Notes under the pieces: model-generated
Seen by the model: only the letters and a program-made list of their open reading frames with translations
What the model was told of the DNA's origin: nothing
Databases searched by the model: none
Translations under genes and position numbers: made by a program
Part shown: piece after piece, positions 16,654-25,195 of the stretch
Position numbering within the stretch: position 1 is the stretch's first letter
Layout of the letters: each line of letters opens with the position of its first letter
Source of the DNA: Streptomyces echinatus
Lineage (GTDB): Bacteria; Actinomycetota; Actinomycetes; Streptomycetales; Streptomycetaceae
Direction: 5' to 3'
NCBI RefSeq assembly: GCF_014203595.1
Contig: NZ_JACHJK010000002.1
Span: 310,001-374,000 of the forward strand
Length of the DNA stretch: 64,000 nucleotides

Positions 16654-17648
16654 TCATCGACATCCACGGGCACCTGTCCCCACCGGAAGCGGCGGAACGC
16701 TTCCCCATGCCCCCGAGCCTCACCGACGTCGACGGCATGCTCGCCGCCCGCGCCGAGGCCGGCATCGACCTCACCATCATCGGCAGCCCCGTCGGGGCCG
16801 GCGCGATGGCGCGGGTGCCGGGCGTCGACAACTACGCCCAGCCCCGCGACCGGCTGCGCGGCTTCCACGCCTGGATGTCGGGCCTGATCCGCACGTTCCC
16901 GGACCAGTTGCGCGGGTACGTCTACGCCAACCCGTTCGGGGACGACGATCACCTCGAAGGGGTGCGCGAGACCCTCGCGGACCCCGCGTTCGTCGGCCTG
17001 ATCACCACGTCCAGCGTCCACGGGGAGCTGCTCGGCTCGCAACGCGCCGACTCCTTCTTCGCGCTGGCCGCGGAGGCGGAGGTGCCGGTCCTGGTGCACG
17101 CCCCCGCCGAACCGGTCGGCACGGAGCGGGTGGACGAGACGGGCTTCGTCGAGCAGATCGGCCGCTTCGGCGACGTCACGATGGGCATGGCCATGATCGC
17201 GTTCGCGGGATGGCTGGACAAGTACCCGGGTCTGCGACTGATCGGCGCGACCGGCGGCGGCGCGATGGCGCTGCTGCCGGAGCGTCTGCAGACCGCTGCG
17301 CGCCCCCGGCACTGGGCCGGGGGCGCGCCGCCCGCCGGCCGGCCCGGGGCGCCCTCCGCCGCCCCGGACGCCGCCCGGCCGGGCGGGGTGCGGCCGGCGG
17401 CCGACCCGGCCGCCGCGCTGCGGCGCATGTACGTCGACACGAGCCCGTTCAGCGCGGCGCACCTGAGCCTGAACGCGGAGGTGCTGGGGCCCGAACGCAT
17501 GCTGTTCGGCACGGACTCGCCGCCGATGGCCGCACCGCTGGAGGACTTCATCCACATGATCGAGAAGCTGCCGCTCGACAAGGCGTCCCAGCAACTCGTC
17601 CTCGGCGGCAACGCCCAGGCCCTCTTCGACCTCAGGAGCCGTCCGTGA
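16650..17648 (+). CDS. Amidohydrolase family 2 protein (decarboxylase-like)
   Basis: The 332-aa protein starts with DIHGH, the first metal-binding His-x-His of amidohydrolase_2 enzymes such as ACMSD and gamma-resorcylate decarboxylase. VLVHAPAEPVG gives the next histidine and FGTDSP the conserved aspartate. The block that normally reads AHGGG reads ATGGG, with Thr201 in place of the histidine, so catalysis may differ. Residues about 217-253 are a Pro/Ala/Gly/Arg-rich insertion encoded by very GC-rich DNA with a perfect 13-bp palindrome. It overlaps both neighbours by 4 bp. In related operons such enzymes decarboxylate or hydrolyse small aromatic acids; the actual substrate here is not known. 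Confidence 0.82.
   Translation: MIIDIHGHLSPPEAAERFPMPPSLTDVDGMLAARAEAGIDLTIIGSPVGAGAMARVPGVDNYAQPRDRLRGFHAWMSGLIRTFPDQLRGYVYANPFGDDDHLEGVRETLADPAFVGLITTSSVHGELLGSQRADSFFALAAEAEVPVLVHAPAEPVGTERVDETGFVEQIGRFGDVTMGMAMIAFAGWLDKYPGLRLIGATGGGAMALLPERLQTAARPRHWAGGAPPAGRPGAPSAAPDAARPGGVRPAADPAAALRRMYVDTSPFSAAHLSLNAEVLGPERMLFGTDSPPMAAPLEDFIHMIEKLPLDKASQQLVLGGNAQALFDLRSRP
17298..17328. repeat. Perfect 13-bp inverted repeat inside the amidohydrolase gene
   Basis: GCGCGCCCCCGGC (17298-17310) and GCCGGGGGCGCGC (17316-17328) flank a 5-nt spacer. It marks the start of a low-complexity insertion of about 120 bp in the coding sequence and resembles the terminator-like palindromes found between genes elsewhere in the window. 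Confidence 0.8.
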
Positions 17649-18889
17649 CCACCACGCAGGAGGCCGTCACCGCGGCCGAGCGGTGCACCCCCGAGTTCCG
17701 GCGCGATCCCCACCCGGTCTACGCCCACCTCCGCACGGCGGCGCCCGTCTGCCCCATGAGCCCGCCGCACGGCAACGAGACCTATCTGATCACCCGTTAC
17801 GAGGACGCGCGGGCCGCGCTGGCTGATCCGCGGCTGAGCAAGGACATGTACGGGGCCATGGACGCCTACCGGAGGATCTTCGGTGACTCGTCCGTGGCGC
17901 TGGACGACAACATGCTCAACTCCGACGCGCCCAAGCACACCCGGCTGCGCAGGCTGGTCAACTCCGCCTTCACGCCACGGCGCGTTCAGGCGCAGCGGCC
18001 GCGGATCGAGGAGATCGTCCGGAACCTGCTCGACGAGTGCCCGGCCCATGAGCCCTTCGACCTCCTGCCGGCCTTCGCGTTCCCGCTGCCGATCATCGTG
18101 ATCTGTGACCTGCTCGGCGTGCCGCCCGAGGACCGGACGCGGATGCAGCAGTTGTCCACCACGGTGGCGCAGACCGGTTTCGGCGAGGAGTTCAAGCGGG
18201 CGCAGCAGCGGGCGGAGGAGGATCTGCACGCGTACTTCACGCACCTCATCACCGCCAAGCGGGAACGCCCGGGCGACGACCTGCTCAGCGCGCTCATCAC
18301 GGTCCGGGACAACGAGGACGGCGGGCTCACCGAGAGCGAACTGGTCTCGACGGCCTTCCTGCTGATGTTCGCGGGTCACAAGACGACCGCCTACCTCATC
18401 GGCAACGCCGTCCACCATCTCCTGTCGCACCCCGCGCAGTTGCGCGCCGTCCGGGAGGATCCCGAGCTGATCCGCGCGGCGGTCGAGGAACTGGTCCGCT
18501 TCGACGGCTCGGTGGAGAGCGCGACGTTCCGCTACGCCACCGAGGACGTGGAGTACAGCGGGACCCGGATCCCCAAGGGCGCCCTGGTCCAGATCGCGCT
18601 CAGCTCGGCCAACCGCGATCCGGTGAAGTTCGAGGCGCCGGACGAGCTGAACGTGAGGCGGCCGGGGAACGCGCAGGACGCCCATCTCGGGTTCGGGCAC
18701 GGCAGTCACTACTGTCTGGGAGCCCCGCTGGCCCGGCTGGAGACACAGCTGGCCCTCACGCTGCTGTTCGACCGGTTCCCGGGGATGGCCCTGGCCGGCG
18801 GCGCCGGCGGGCCGCGGTGGCTGGAGGTGCCGTTCCCCGCCTTCCGCGGCCTGGCCGAGCTGCCGGTCGTCCTCGACCCCGCCGGCTGA
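17645..18889 (+). CDS. Cytochrome P450
   Basis: The 414-aa soluble P450 has a normal bacterial length. The K-helix ExxR lies in EELVRF, and the heme loop is FGHGSHYCLGAPLARLE with the ligand Cys357. The I-helix reads AGHKTT, so the usual acidic residue before the conserved threonine is Lys246; this alters the proton relay for oxygen activation. It is the last gene of the four-gene operon (GTGA overlap with the amidohydrolase) and is followed by a strong terminator. It would need an external ferredoxin. It probably hydroxylates or couples a product of the preceding enzymes. Confidence 0.93.
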   Translation: MTTTQEAVTAAERCTPEFRRDPHPVYAHLRTAAPVCPMSPPHGNETYLITRYEDARAALADPRLSKDMYGAMDAYRRIFGDSSVALDDNMLNSDAPKHTRLRRLVNSAFTPRRVQAQRPRIEEIVRNLLDECPAHEPFDLLPAFAFPLPIIVICDLLGVPPEDRTRMQQLSTTVAQTGFGEEFKRAQQRAEEDLHAYFTHLITAKRERPGDDLLSALITVRDNEDGGLTESELVSTAFLLMFAGHKTTAYLIGNAVHHLLSHPAQLRAVREDPELIRAAVEELVRFDGSVESATFRYATEDVEYSGTRIPKGALVQIALSSANRDPVKFEAPDELNVRRPGNAQDAHLGFGHGSHYCLGAPLARLETQLALTLLFDRFPGMALAGGAGGPRWLEVPFPAFRGLAELPVVLDPAG

Positions 18890-18902
18890 GGCGCGGTGCA
18901 CC

Positions 18903-18945
18903 ACGCCCGCGGGGCGTCCGGCGCGGCCGGACGCCCCGCGGGCGT
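18903..18945. terminator. Bidirectional terminator, perfect 20-bp stem
   Basis: Bases 18903-18922 are the exact reverse complement of 18926-18945, leaving a 3-nt loop. It separates the convergent P450 and phosphatase genes. Confidence 0.8.
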
Positions 18946-19056
18946 GCGCGTTCCTGCCGGGCCGCGCCGGGCGGCAGTTGCGCCGGGCTGACCCGTTCGC
19001 CTGGCGTCCACGGCCACGCGGTCCAGGAGCCCGTGGGTGGCCGGCACGGGCCGGGA

Positions 19057-21165
19057 TCACCTGGGCTCCGGTGCCGACGCCGCGGGCCCGGTGGTGAACG
19101 GCTGGGCGCAGACGACGAGGAAGGCGACGTCGTCGTGGCCGGCGGGGTGCCGCAGCTGCCGCAGGAGCCGGTCGCTGGTCTCCTCCGCGGACCGGTCCGG
19201 CGGTGCCAGGAGGCCGAGGAGCTCTTCCAGGCGTTCGTCGATGGGATCATGACGGGTCTCGACCAGTCCGTCGGTGTACAGGACGAGGCGGTCGCCCGGC
19301 TTCAGGTCGAGCGTGGTGGTCTCGAAGGGGACGCCGCCGACGCCGAGCGGAGTGCCCGTGGGCAGGTCGAGGAGTTCCGGCCGCTCGTCTGCCCGCACCA
19401 GGACCGGCGGCAGATGGCCGGCGGACGCCACGTGCAGCTGGGCGCTGTGCGGGTCGTAGACCGCGTACACGCAGGTGGCGATGTAGGGGTCCAGACCGTG
19501 AGTGATCTTGTCGAGGTGGGTGAGGATCCGGGCGGGGTCCAGGTCGAGGTCGGCCAGGGTGGAGGTGGCGGTGCGCAGGCGGCCCATGGCGGTGGCGGCC
19601 GGGATGCCGCTGCCCATCACGTCGCCCACCGTGAGGGCGGTGCGGTCGCCACCGAGGGCAATCACGTCGTACCAGTCGCCGCCGACCTCGTGGAAGGCCT
19701 CGGCGGGCCGGTAGCGGGCGGCCACCTCCAGGCCGGGCCGCCGGGGCGGGAGCTGCGGGAGCAGGCTGCGCTGCAGGGTCTCGGCGGCGCTGCGGATGCG
19801 CTGGTGCAGAACCGCGTTGTCGATGCTCAGCGCGGCGGAGGAAGCCAGCTCGCAGGCGAGCGTGAGGTCGTCCTCGTCGAACGGCTGGGGGTTGCGGGCG
19901 CGGGCCAGGCCCATGACACCGATGACCTGTTCGCGGGCGATGAGCGGGACGGCCATGTCGGTGTGGACACCGGCCCGCGCGAGCAGCCGGGCGGCCTCCG
20001 GGTCGGCGGCGACCCGGGAGAGCTCCCCGGTGTCCAGGTGGGTGATCAAGACGGGGCGGCGGGTCCGGATGCAGTGGGACGCCGGGTGGTCGGCGTGGTA
20101 GGTGGTGAGGCGGCCCGGCGGAACGATGGCCTGGGCGGCGTCGGTGGGGTACGCGGTCTTCACCGCCATGGCACGGAACAGCGCCGGGCCCTCTTCGGGG
20201 TCCGTACGGCCCGTCTGCAGGACCGAGTCGAGGAGGTCGACGGCGACCATGTCGGCCAGGTCGGGCACCACGACTTCGGCGAGTTCCCGGGCGGTGCGCT
20301 CCACCTCCAGGGTGGTGCCGATCCTGGCCGAGCTGCGGGCCATCAGGCGCAGGCGCTGCTGGGCCTGGTCGGCCTTCTTGGCCGCCTGGTAACGGTCGGT
20401 GACATCGGCCACCACGGTGGCGATGCCGAGCGCCTGACCGTGGTGGTCCTCCAGCCGGTAGACCGACAGCGACCAGGCGTGTTCGTGGTCCGGGTCGGCT
20501 GCGGTGCGGCCCACCACCTGCTGCTCCACCACGGGGATGCCCGAGGCCAGCACGTGCCGCATCACGGTCTCCGCCCCCTGGAAGGGTTCGCCGGGGAGGA
20601 TCTCGCGGAAGCGCCGGCCGGCGTGGGCGGCCTCGGGGACGCCGTGCATCGCGGCCAGCGCCGGGTTGATGGCCAGATACCGCAGATCGGTGTCGAGGAC
20701 GGCCAGCCCCATCGGCGCCTGGGTGACCAGCCGGTTGGACAGGGCCAGCTTCTGCTCGACCTGCCGCAACGTGTTCCGGTCGGTGGCCAGTCCCAGGGCG
20801 TAGTGGTCGCCGAGGTTGTCCGTCAGCCGCATGTTGCGGAACTCGATCATCCGGGTGCTGCCGTCCTTGTGCCGGACGGGGAACGCCCCCGCCCAGCCCC
20901 GCCCGGTCTCCATCACCTCGGCGAACAGTGTGATGACCTCGTCCTGGTGTTCGGGGTGGAGGAGGAGTGACGCCGCGTACTGTCCGACCGCCTCGCCTCC
21001 GGAGTAACCGAACAGTTCCTCGGCCTGCGGGCTCCACATGTCGATCCTGCCGTCGGCCTCCAGCAGCACCGCGGCGACGCCCAGCAGATCCATCAGACCG
21101 CTCGGGTCCACGGCGGCGCCCGCCGGATGATCCGCCTGCTCCGGGCGCTGCTCCTCTCGCCTCAT
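19057..21165 (-). CDS. PAS-PAS-GAF-SpoIIE protein serine phosphatase
   Basis: The 702-aa protein has two PAS domains (residues about 20-140 and 145-265), a GAF domain (about 290-455) and a C-terminal PP2C/SpoIIE phosphatase domain (about 485-690). In the latter, GGDWYDVIAL, VGDVMGSG, YTDGLVETR and HDDVAFLV hold the metal-binding aspartates. Such proteins sense a small molecule or redox state and dephosphorylate anti-anti-sigma factors, thereby setting the activity of a sigma factor. No anti-sigma partner gene is adjacent. A close paralog with the same domain order lies near 48 kb in this window. No membrane segment is seen, so it is cytoplasmic. Confidence 0.92.
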   Translation of the reverse strand: MRREEQRPEQADHPAGAAVDPSGLMDLLGVAAVLLEADGRIDMWSPQAEELFGYSGGEAVGQYAASLLLHPEHQDEVITLFAEVMETGRGWAGAFPVRHKDGSTRMIEFRNMRLTDNLGDHYALGLATDRNTLRQVEQKLALSNRLVTQAPMGLAVLDTDLRYLAINPALAAMHGVPEAAHAGRRFREILPGEPFQGAETVMRHVLASGIPVVEQQVVGRTAADPDHEHAWSLSVYRLEDHHGQALGIATVVADVTDRYQAAKKADQAQQRLRLMARSSARIGTTLEVERTARELAEVVVPDLADMVAVDLLDSVLQTGRTDPEEGPALFRAMAVKTAYPTDAAQAIVPPGRLTTYHADHPASHCIRTRRPVLITHLDTGELSRVAADPEAARLLARAGVHTDMAVPLIAREQVIGVMGLARARNPQPFDEDDLTLACELASSAALSIDNAVLHQRIRSAAETLQRSLLPQLPPRRPGLEVAARYRPAEAFHEVGGDWYDVIALGGDRTALTVGDVMGSGIPAATAMGRLRTATSTLADLDLDPARILTHLDKITHGLDPYIATCVYAVYDPHSAQLHVASAGHLPPVLVRADERPELLDLPTGTPLGVGGVPFETTTLDLKPGDRLVLYTDGLVETRHDPIDERLEELLGLLAPPDRSAEETSDRLLRQLRHPAGHDDVAFLVVCAQPFTTGPAASAPEPR

Positions 21166-21582
21166 CGCACGCGCTCCTTCCCTCCGCCGGCCTCACCGGC
21201 GTGTCCGCCTCGCCCCGCAGGCCGGACGAGACGGTCGCCCCGCAGATCAGCAGCCCTTTCCACGATGGGGCACGGGACCTGGGACGGCCAGAGCGGCGAG
21301 CCGGGGAGGGTGCCGGGGCCGAAGTCGATCACCGCCCTCGGCCGGCCCCCTGCCCGTTCGGCGTCACCTCGCCGGTCCGTCCGTCTCTCCACTTCTACCC
21401 CTCAGGGCCGCCGACGGTCCTCGGCGGACGCCGGCCCGGCACCCGGTCGGCGGCAGGTGACGCCGGGCCGCCGGATCGCGGGGCGGCGGGGCCCCGGCGA
21501 CGCGCGGCGGCACCCCGGGGGGACGCGTCCCCCACGGGCGCGTGCCGGGTTGACCGGGCTCCGGCCGATAGAGCCGGCCGTG
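21166..21582. other. Intergenic region, nothing recognised
   Basis: This 417-bp stretch precedes the phosphatase gene and follows the TetR gene on the same strand. I see GC-rich inverted repeats of 8 bp but no convincing gene, RNA or operator. Confidence 0.4.
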
Positions 21583-22356
21583 TCACACGGACGGTGACGG
21601 CAGGTAGCTCGCCAGACCCCGCAGGATGATCTCCAGACCGATGTCGAACCTCTCGTCGGCGGAGTCCGTCACCATCAGCCCCGCCAGGGCCCGCAGATGC
21701 GGAAAGTCCTGCTCGGGCAGGGACGCGAAGTAGTTCTGCATCTCGCCGGCCATCTCGCGCCAGTCGGGGCGGGCCAGGGAGGACTTGTCACCGGCCTGCA
21801 GAGCGGCCCGGTCCCGCCACATGCCCTCCTCCAGGACGAACCCGTCGATGTAGGTGGAGATGAGGTCACCGGCCTCCGCCGCGATGCGGTCGGGCAGCCC
21901 GGCGGTGCGGAAGACGGCCAGCAGCGCCTCTACGTGCGGCAGCAGTTCGGCGGTGAAGGGGACGTGGGCCATGGAGATCCTGGCCATGTCCCGGTGCGCC
22001 AGCAGAAGGTGCCGCCAGGAGCGGGCGTAGTCGCGCACCTGCTCCCGCCACCGCTCGGGGTCGGGCACGGGCATCGCGAAGCCGGCGAAGAGCCGGGCGT
22101 ACATCAGCTCCAGGAGGTCGTCCTTGGAGCTGACGTGGGCGTAGAGCGCCGAGACCGCGACGCCGGCCTCGGCCGCCACCTGGCGCATCGACAGCCCGTC
22201 GAGTCCCTGCCGGTCCAGCACGGTGAAGGCGGCGTCGACGACCCGTTCGCGGGAGAGCGGTTCGCGCGCGGGGGCCACGCGGGCGGGGGCGGGACGCTCG
22301 CGCTCCCACGGGGACGGCGGAGGGGACGCGGGGGTGCCGGCGGTCTCGTCGGTCAT
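21583..22356 (-). CDS. TetR family transcriptional regulator
   Basis: The 257-aa protein has a TetR-type helix-turn-helix at residues about 35-85 (RERVVDAAFTVLDRQGLDGL, then SMRQVAAEAGVAVSALYAHV) after a 30-residue Pro-rich N-terminal extension. The C-terminal part resembles the TetR_C ligand domain. It is transcribed divergently from an MFS multidrug-type pump. The intergenic region contains six related GAAC-N3-GTTC palindromes, most likely its operators. It therefore should repress the pump and itself until a substrate of the pump binds. Confidence 0.92.
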   Translation of the reverse strand: MTDETAGTPASPPPSPWERERPAPARVAPAREPLSRERVVDAAFTVLDRQGLDGLSMRQVAAEAGVAVSALYAHVSSKDDLLELMYARLFAGFAMPVPDPERWREQVRDYARSWRHLLLAHRDMARISMAHVPFTAELLPHVEALLAVFRTAGLPDRIAAEAGDLISTYIDGFVLEEGMWRDRAALQAGDKSSLARPDWREMAGEMQNYFASLPEQDFPHLRALAGLMVTDSADERFDIGLEIILRGLASYLPSPSV

Positions 22357-22375
22357 GAGGACAGTCTAGTTGTCG

Positions 22376-22535
22376 GGAGAACGGTGTTCTCCGTGGGCGA
22401 GCACCGTTCACCGCCCCGGCAACGCGATATATCTTGTCTCACCCTCCAGGTTTGCGCTATATCTTAATGAACGGCGTTCTCTTCATGAGCGCTGTTCCGT
22501 TACAGTGAACACTGTTCGGCAACTGAACAGCGTTC
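22376..22535. promoter_or_regulatory. Operator array, six GAAC-N3-GTTC-type palindromes
   Basis: Exact GAAC-N3-GTTC sites are centred at 22384, 22474, 22512 and 22530; near sites with GAGC as left arm are centred at 22404 and 22492. Within each group neighbours are 18-20 bp apart. The first is extended to a perfect GGAGAAC/GTTCTCC palindrome near the TetR start. The last three cover the region just upstream of the pump gene's ribosome-binding site. Confidence 0.75.
22424..22465. repeat. Two direct TATATCTT-containing 12-mers
   Basis: GCGATATATCTT (22424-22435) and GCGCTATATCTT (22454-22465) differ at one base and are 30 bp apart. They lie between the two operator groups of the TetR/pump region and may be binding half-sites of another regulator or part of the promoters. 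Confidence 0.5.
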
Positions 22536-22557
22536 TTCGACCTTTCTAGGAGATCCG

Positions 22558-24270
22558 ATGTCCACCACCGGTGTCGCGTCCGCCGAGACGCCCACCGATA
22601 CGCCGGCGCCCTACCGGTGGCGCTGGGCCGCCCTCTTCGTGATCCTCGCGGCCGAGGTGATGGATCTCCTCGACGCCGTGGTCACGAACATCGCCGGCCC
22701 CGCCATGCGGGCCGACCTCGGCGGCGGCGCCTCCACCCTGCAGTGGCTCGCCGCCGCGTACACCCTCTCCATGGCCGTCGGGCTCGTCACCGGAGGCCGG
22801 CTCGGCGACATCCACGGGCGCCGCCGGATGTTCCTGGTGGGGGCGGCCGGCTTCACCGTGGGGTCGCTGCTGTGCGCCATATCCGGGTCGCCCGAGATGC
22901 TGATCGCCGCGCGCGTCGTGCAGGGGCTGTTCGGCGCGGTGATGCTGCCGCAGGGCCTCGGCATGATCAAGGAGATGTTCCCGCCGAAGGAGTCGCAGAA
23001 GGCCTTCGGCCTGTTCGGCCCGGTCATGGGCCTGTCCGCGGTGTGCGGGCCGATCCTGGCGGGCTGGCTCGTGGACGCCGACTACTTCGGCACCGGCTGG
23101 CGGATGATCTTCCTGATCAACCTCCCGCTGGGCGCCGCGGCCCTCCTCGGTGCCCTGCGCTACCTGCCGAGGACCAGGTCCGACAGCAGGCCGCGGCTGG
23201 ACATCCCCGGCATGCTCCTGGTCTCGCTGGGCGCGCTGCTCATCATCTTCCCGCTGGTCCAGGGCCGTGAGTACGACTGGCCCCTCTGGACGTTCGCGAT
23301 GATGGCCGCCTCCGTGGTCGTGTTCGTCGCCTTCGGTGTCTACGAGTCGCGCCGCAGCAAGGCCGGCCGGGACCCGCTGGTCGTGCCCAGCCTCTTCCGC
23401 AAGCGTGGGTTCAGCGGCGGCATGGCCCTCGGGCTGGTCTTCTTCTCGACCATGCAGGGCTTCATGCTGGTCTTCAACCTCTACGCCCAGATCGGCCTCG
23501 GCTACGCCCCGCTGAAGGCGGGCCTGCTGATGGTGCCGTGGTCGGGCGGCATGGTCGTGGGCTTCGGCATCGCTCAGGGGGTCGCCCGGTTCGGGCGGGC
23601 CGTGCTGCAGGCGGGCGCCCTGGTCATGGCGGTGGGCGTGTTCGGTGTGTGGCTGACCCTCGACCTGGCGGGGGACGGCGTCGGCCCCTGGCAGCTCGTG
23701 CCGTCCCTGCTCGTCACCGGCATCGGCATGGGCCTGCTGATGGCACCGTTCTTCGACATCGTGCTCTCCAGCGTCGAGCAGCACGAGACGGGCTCGGCGT
23801 CCGGCACGATGACCGCGATGCAGCAGCTCGGCGGCGCCTTCGGTGTCGCGCTCCTCGGCACTGTGTTCTTCGGTCTGCTGGGCGGCGGGATCGCCGACGC
23901 CGTCGACCACCACTCGGACGGTCTGCGGCGGGAGCTGGCCGCCGCGCGCGTCGCGCCCGCCGCCCGGGAGCACCTCGTGACCGATCTGCGCGCCTGTGCC
24001 TCGGACCGGGCGGTCGCCAAGGATCCGGAGGCGACCCCGGCGTCCTGCACGCGCCTGGAGAAGGACACCCGGACCGCCGTGACCTCGCCCCAGGCCGGTG
24101 CCCGGATCCCCGCCGCGCTGGAGGACACCGCCTCCTCGGCCTTCCGCGGCGGTTTCGGCTCCGTCATGAAGACCGTGCTGTGGATCGTCGACGGCCTGCT
24201 CGCCCTCACCTTCCTGCTGGCGTTCCTGCTGCCGCGGCACGCGCGCCCCGAAGGATCCGGCGGGCACTGA
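22558..24270 (+). CDS. MFS drug:H+ antiporter, DHA2 family (14 TM)
   Basis: The 570-aa protein belongs to the EmrB/QacA-type group. Signature parts are LLDAVVTNIAGPAM in the first helix, LVTGGRLGDIHGRRRMFLVG in loop 2-3 and GPILAGWLVDADYFGTGWRMIFLINLP in helix 5 to 6. About fourteen hydrophobic segments can be counted, with a long extracytoplasmic segment near residues 450-520 before the last helix. TAGGAG precedes the ATG. It probably exports a toxic compound or secondary metabolite and is controlled by the divergent TetR protein. The substrate is not predictable. Confidence 0.92.
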   Translation: MSTTGVASAETPTDTPAPYRWRWAALFVILAAEVMDLLDAVVTNIAGPAMRADLGGGASTLQWLAAAYTLSMAVGLVTGGRLGDIHGRRRMFLVGAAGFTVGSLLCAISGSPEMLIAARVVQGLFGAVMLPQGLGMIKEMFPPKESQKAFGLFGPVMGLSAVCGPILAGWLVDADYFGTGWRMIFLINLPLGAAALLGALRYLPRTRSDSRPRLDIPGMLLVSLGALLIIFPLVQGREYDWPLWTFAMMAASVVVFVAFGVYESRRSKAGRDPLVVPSLFRKRGFSGGMALGLVFFSTMQGFMLVFNLYAQIGLGYAPLKAGLLMVPWSGGMVVGFGIAQGVARFGRAVLQAGALVMAVGVFGVWLTLDLAGDGVGPWQLVPSLLVTGIGMGLLMAPFFDIVLSSVEQHETGSASGTMTAMQQLGGAFGVALLGTVFFGLLGGGIADAVDHHSDGLRRELAAARVAPAAREHLVTDLRACASDRAVAKDPEATPASCTRLEKDTRTAVTSPQAGARIPAALEDTASSAFRGGFGSVMKTVLWIVDGLLALTFLLAFLLPRHARPEGSGGH

Positions 24271-24283
24271 GACCGCACCCTCT

Positions 24284-24317
24284 CCGGCCGGCCGCGGGGC
24301 GCCCCGCGGCCGGCCGG
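24284..24317. terminator. Terminator, 34-bp perfect palindrome
   Basis: The 17 bases 24284-24300 are followed directly by their reverse complement. It starts 13 bp after the pump stop codon. Confidence 0.75.
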
Positions 24318-24438
24318 CCGGTGGTCCGACCGGCAGGTGACGGCCATGCCCGGCGGGCCGCCGCCCGCGCCTCGACCGAGCGGGTGTCTTCCGGCGTGCC
24401 GGAGCCGTGGGCTGCGGTCGCCGGCCGTGGATGCCTTC

Positions 24439-24444
24439 TAGCCT
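24439..24444 (+). promoter_or_regulatory. Probable -10 hexamer of a leaderless promoter (HAD gene)
   Basis: TAGCCT is followed by 7 nt and the ATG; no Shine-Dalgarno sequence is present. Confidence 0.4.
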
Positions 24445-24451
24445 CGGCGGC

Positions 24452-25195
24452 ATGCTGGGGCTTCCTGCTCACATCCGTGCCTGCCTGTTCGATCTCGACG
24501 GGGTGCTCACCCAGACCGCGAAGGTGCACGCGGCCGCCTGGAAGGAGATGTTCGACGGCTATCTCCGCGAGCGCGCCACCCGCGAGGGGACCGAGTTCGT
24601 GCCCTTCGACCCCGTCCACGACTACGACGAGTACGTGGACGGGCGCCCCCGTGAGGACGGCGTGCGCACGTTCCTGGCCGCCCGCGAGATCCGTCTCCCC
24701 GAGGGGTCGCCGGACGACCCGCCGGAGGCGGAGACCGTGAACGGCCTCGGCACCCGGAAGAACGACCTGGTGCTCCGGCGGATCCGGGAGGAGGGAGTGG
24801 AGGCCTATGAGGGCTCGGTCCGCTTCGTCCACGCCGTGCGGGCGGCCGGGATGCGCTGCGCGGTGGTGTCCTCCAGCGCGAACTGCCGTGACGTCCTGGT
24901 CGCCGCCGGGATCGAGGACCTGTTCGACGAGCGGATCGACGGGGTCGTGGCGCACGAGCGCCGGCTAAGGGGCAAGCCCGCCCCGGACACCTTCCTGGAG
25001 GGAGCCCGCGCGCTCGCGACGGAACCGGCCGAGGCCGCCGTGTTCGAGGACGCCCTCGCCGGTGTCGAGGCGGGCCGGGCCGGACGGTTCGGCGTGGTCG
25101 TGGGCGTCGACCGGGTGGGCCAGGCGGAGCAGCTGCGGGCGCACGGGGCGGATGTGGTGGTGCAGGACCTGGCCGAACTCCTGGAGTCCCGGTGA
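24452..25195 (+). CDS. Beta-phosphoglucomutase-like HAD hydrolase
   Basis: The 247-aa protein carries the HAD motifs: FDLDGVL with the nucleophile Asp14 and acid/base Asp16, VVSSS (motif II), GKPAPDTF with the lysine (motif III) and [11 protein letters not shown] (motif IV). A helical cap with HAAAWKEMF fits the beta-phosphoglucomutase type, which interconverts beta-glucose 1-phosphate and glucose 6-phosphate. Its stop overlaps the start of a GH65 phosphorylase gene by 4 bp (GTGA). The pair makes a phosphorolytic route: the phosphorylase frees beta-glucose 1-phosphate and this enzyme feeds it to glycolysis. The gene is probably leaderless. Confidence 0.9.
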   Translation: MLGLPAHIRACLFDLDGVLTQTAKVHAAAWKEMFDGYLRERATREGTEFVPFDPVHDYDEYVDGRPREDGVRTFLAAREIRLPEGSPDDPPEAETVNGLGTRKNDLVLRRIREEGVEAYEGSVRFVHAVRAAGMRCAVVSSSANCRDVLVAAGIEDLFDERIDGVVAHERRLRGKPAPDTFLEGARALATEPAEAAVFEDALAGVEAGRAGRFGVVVGVDRVGQAEQLRAHGADVVVQDLAELLESR

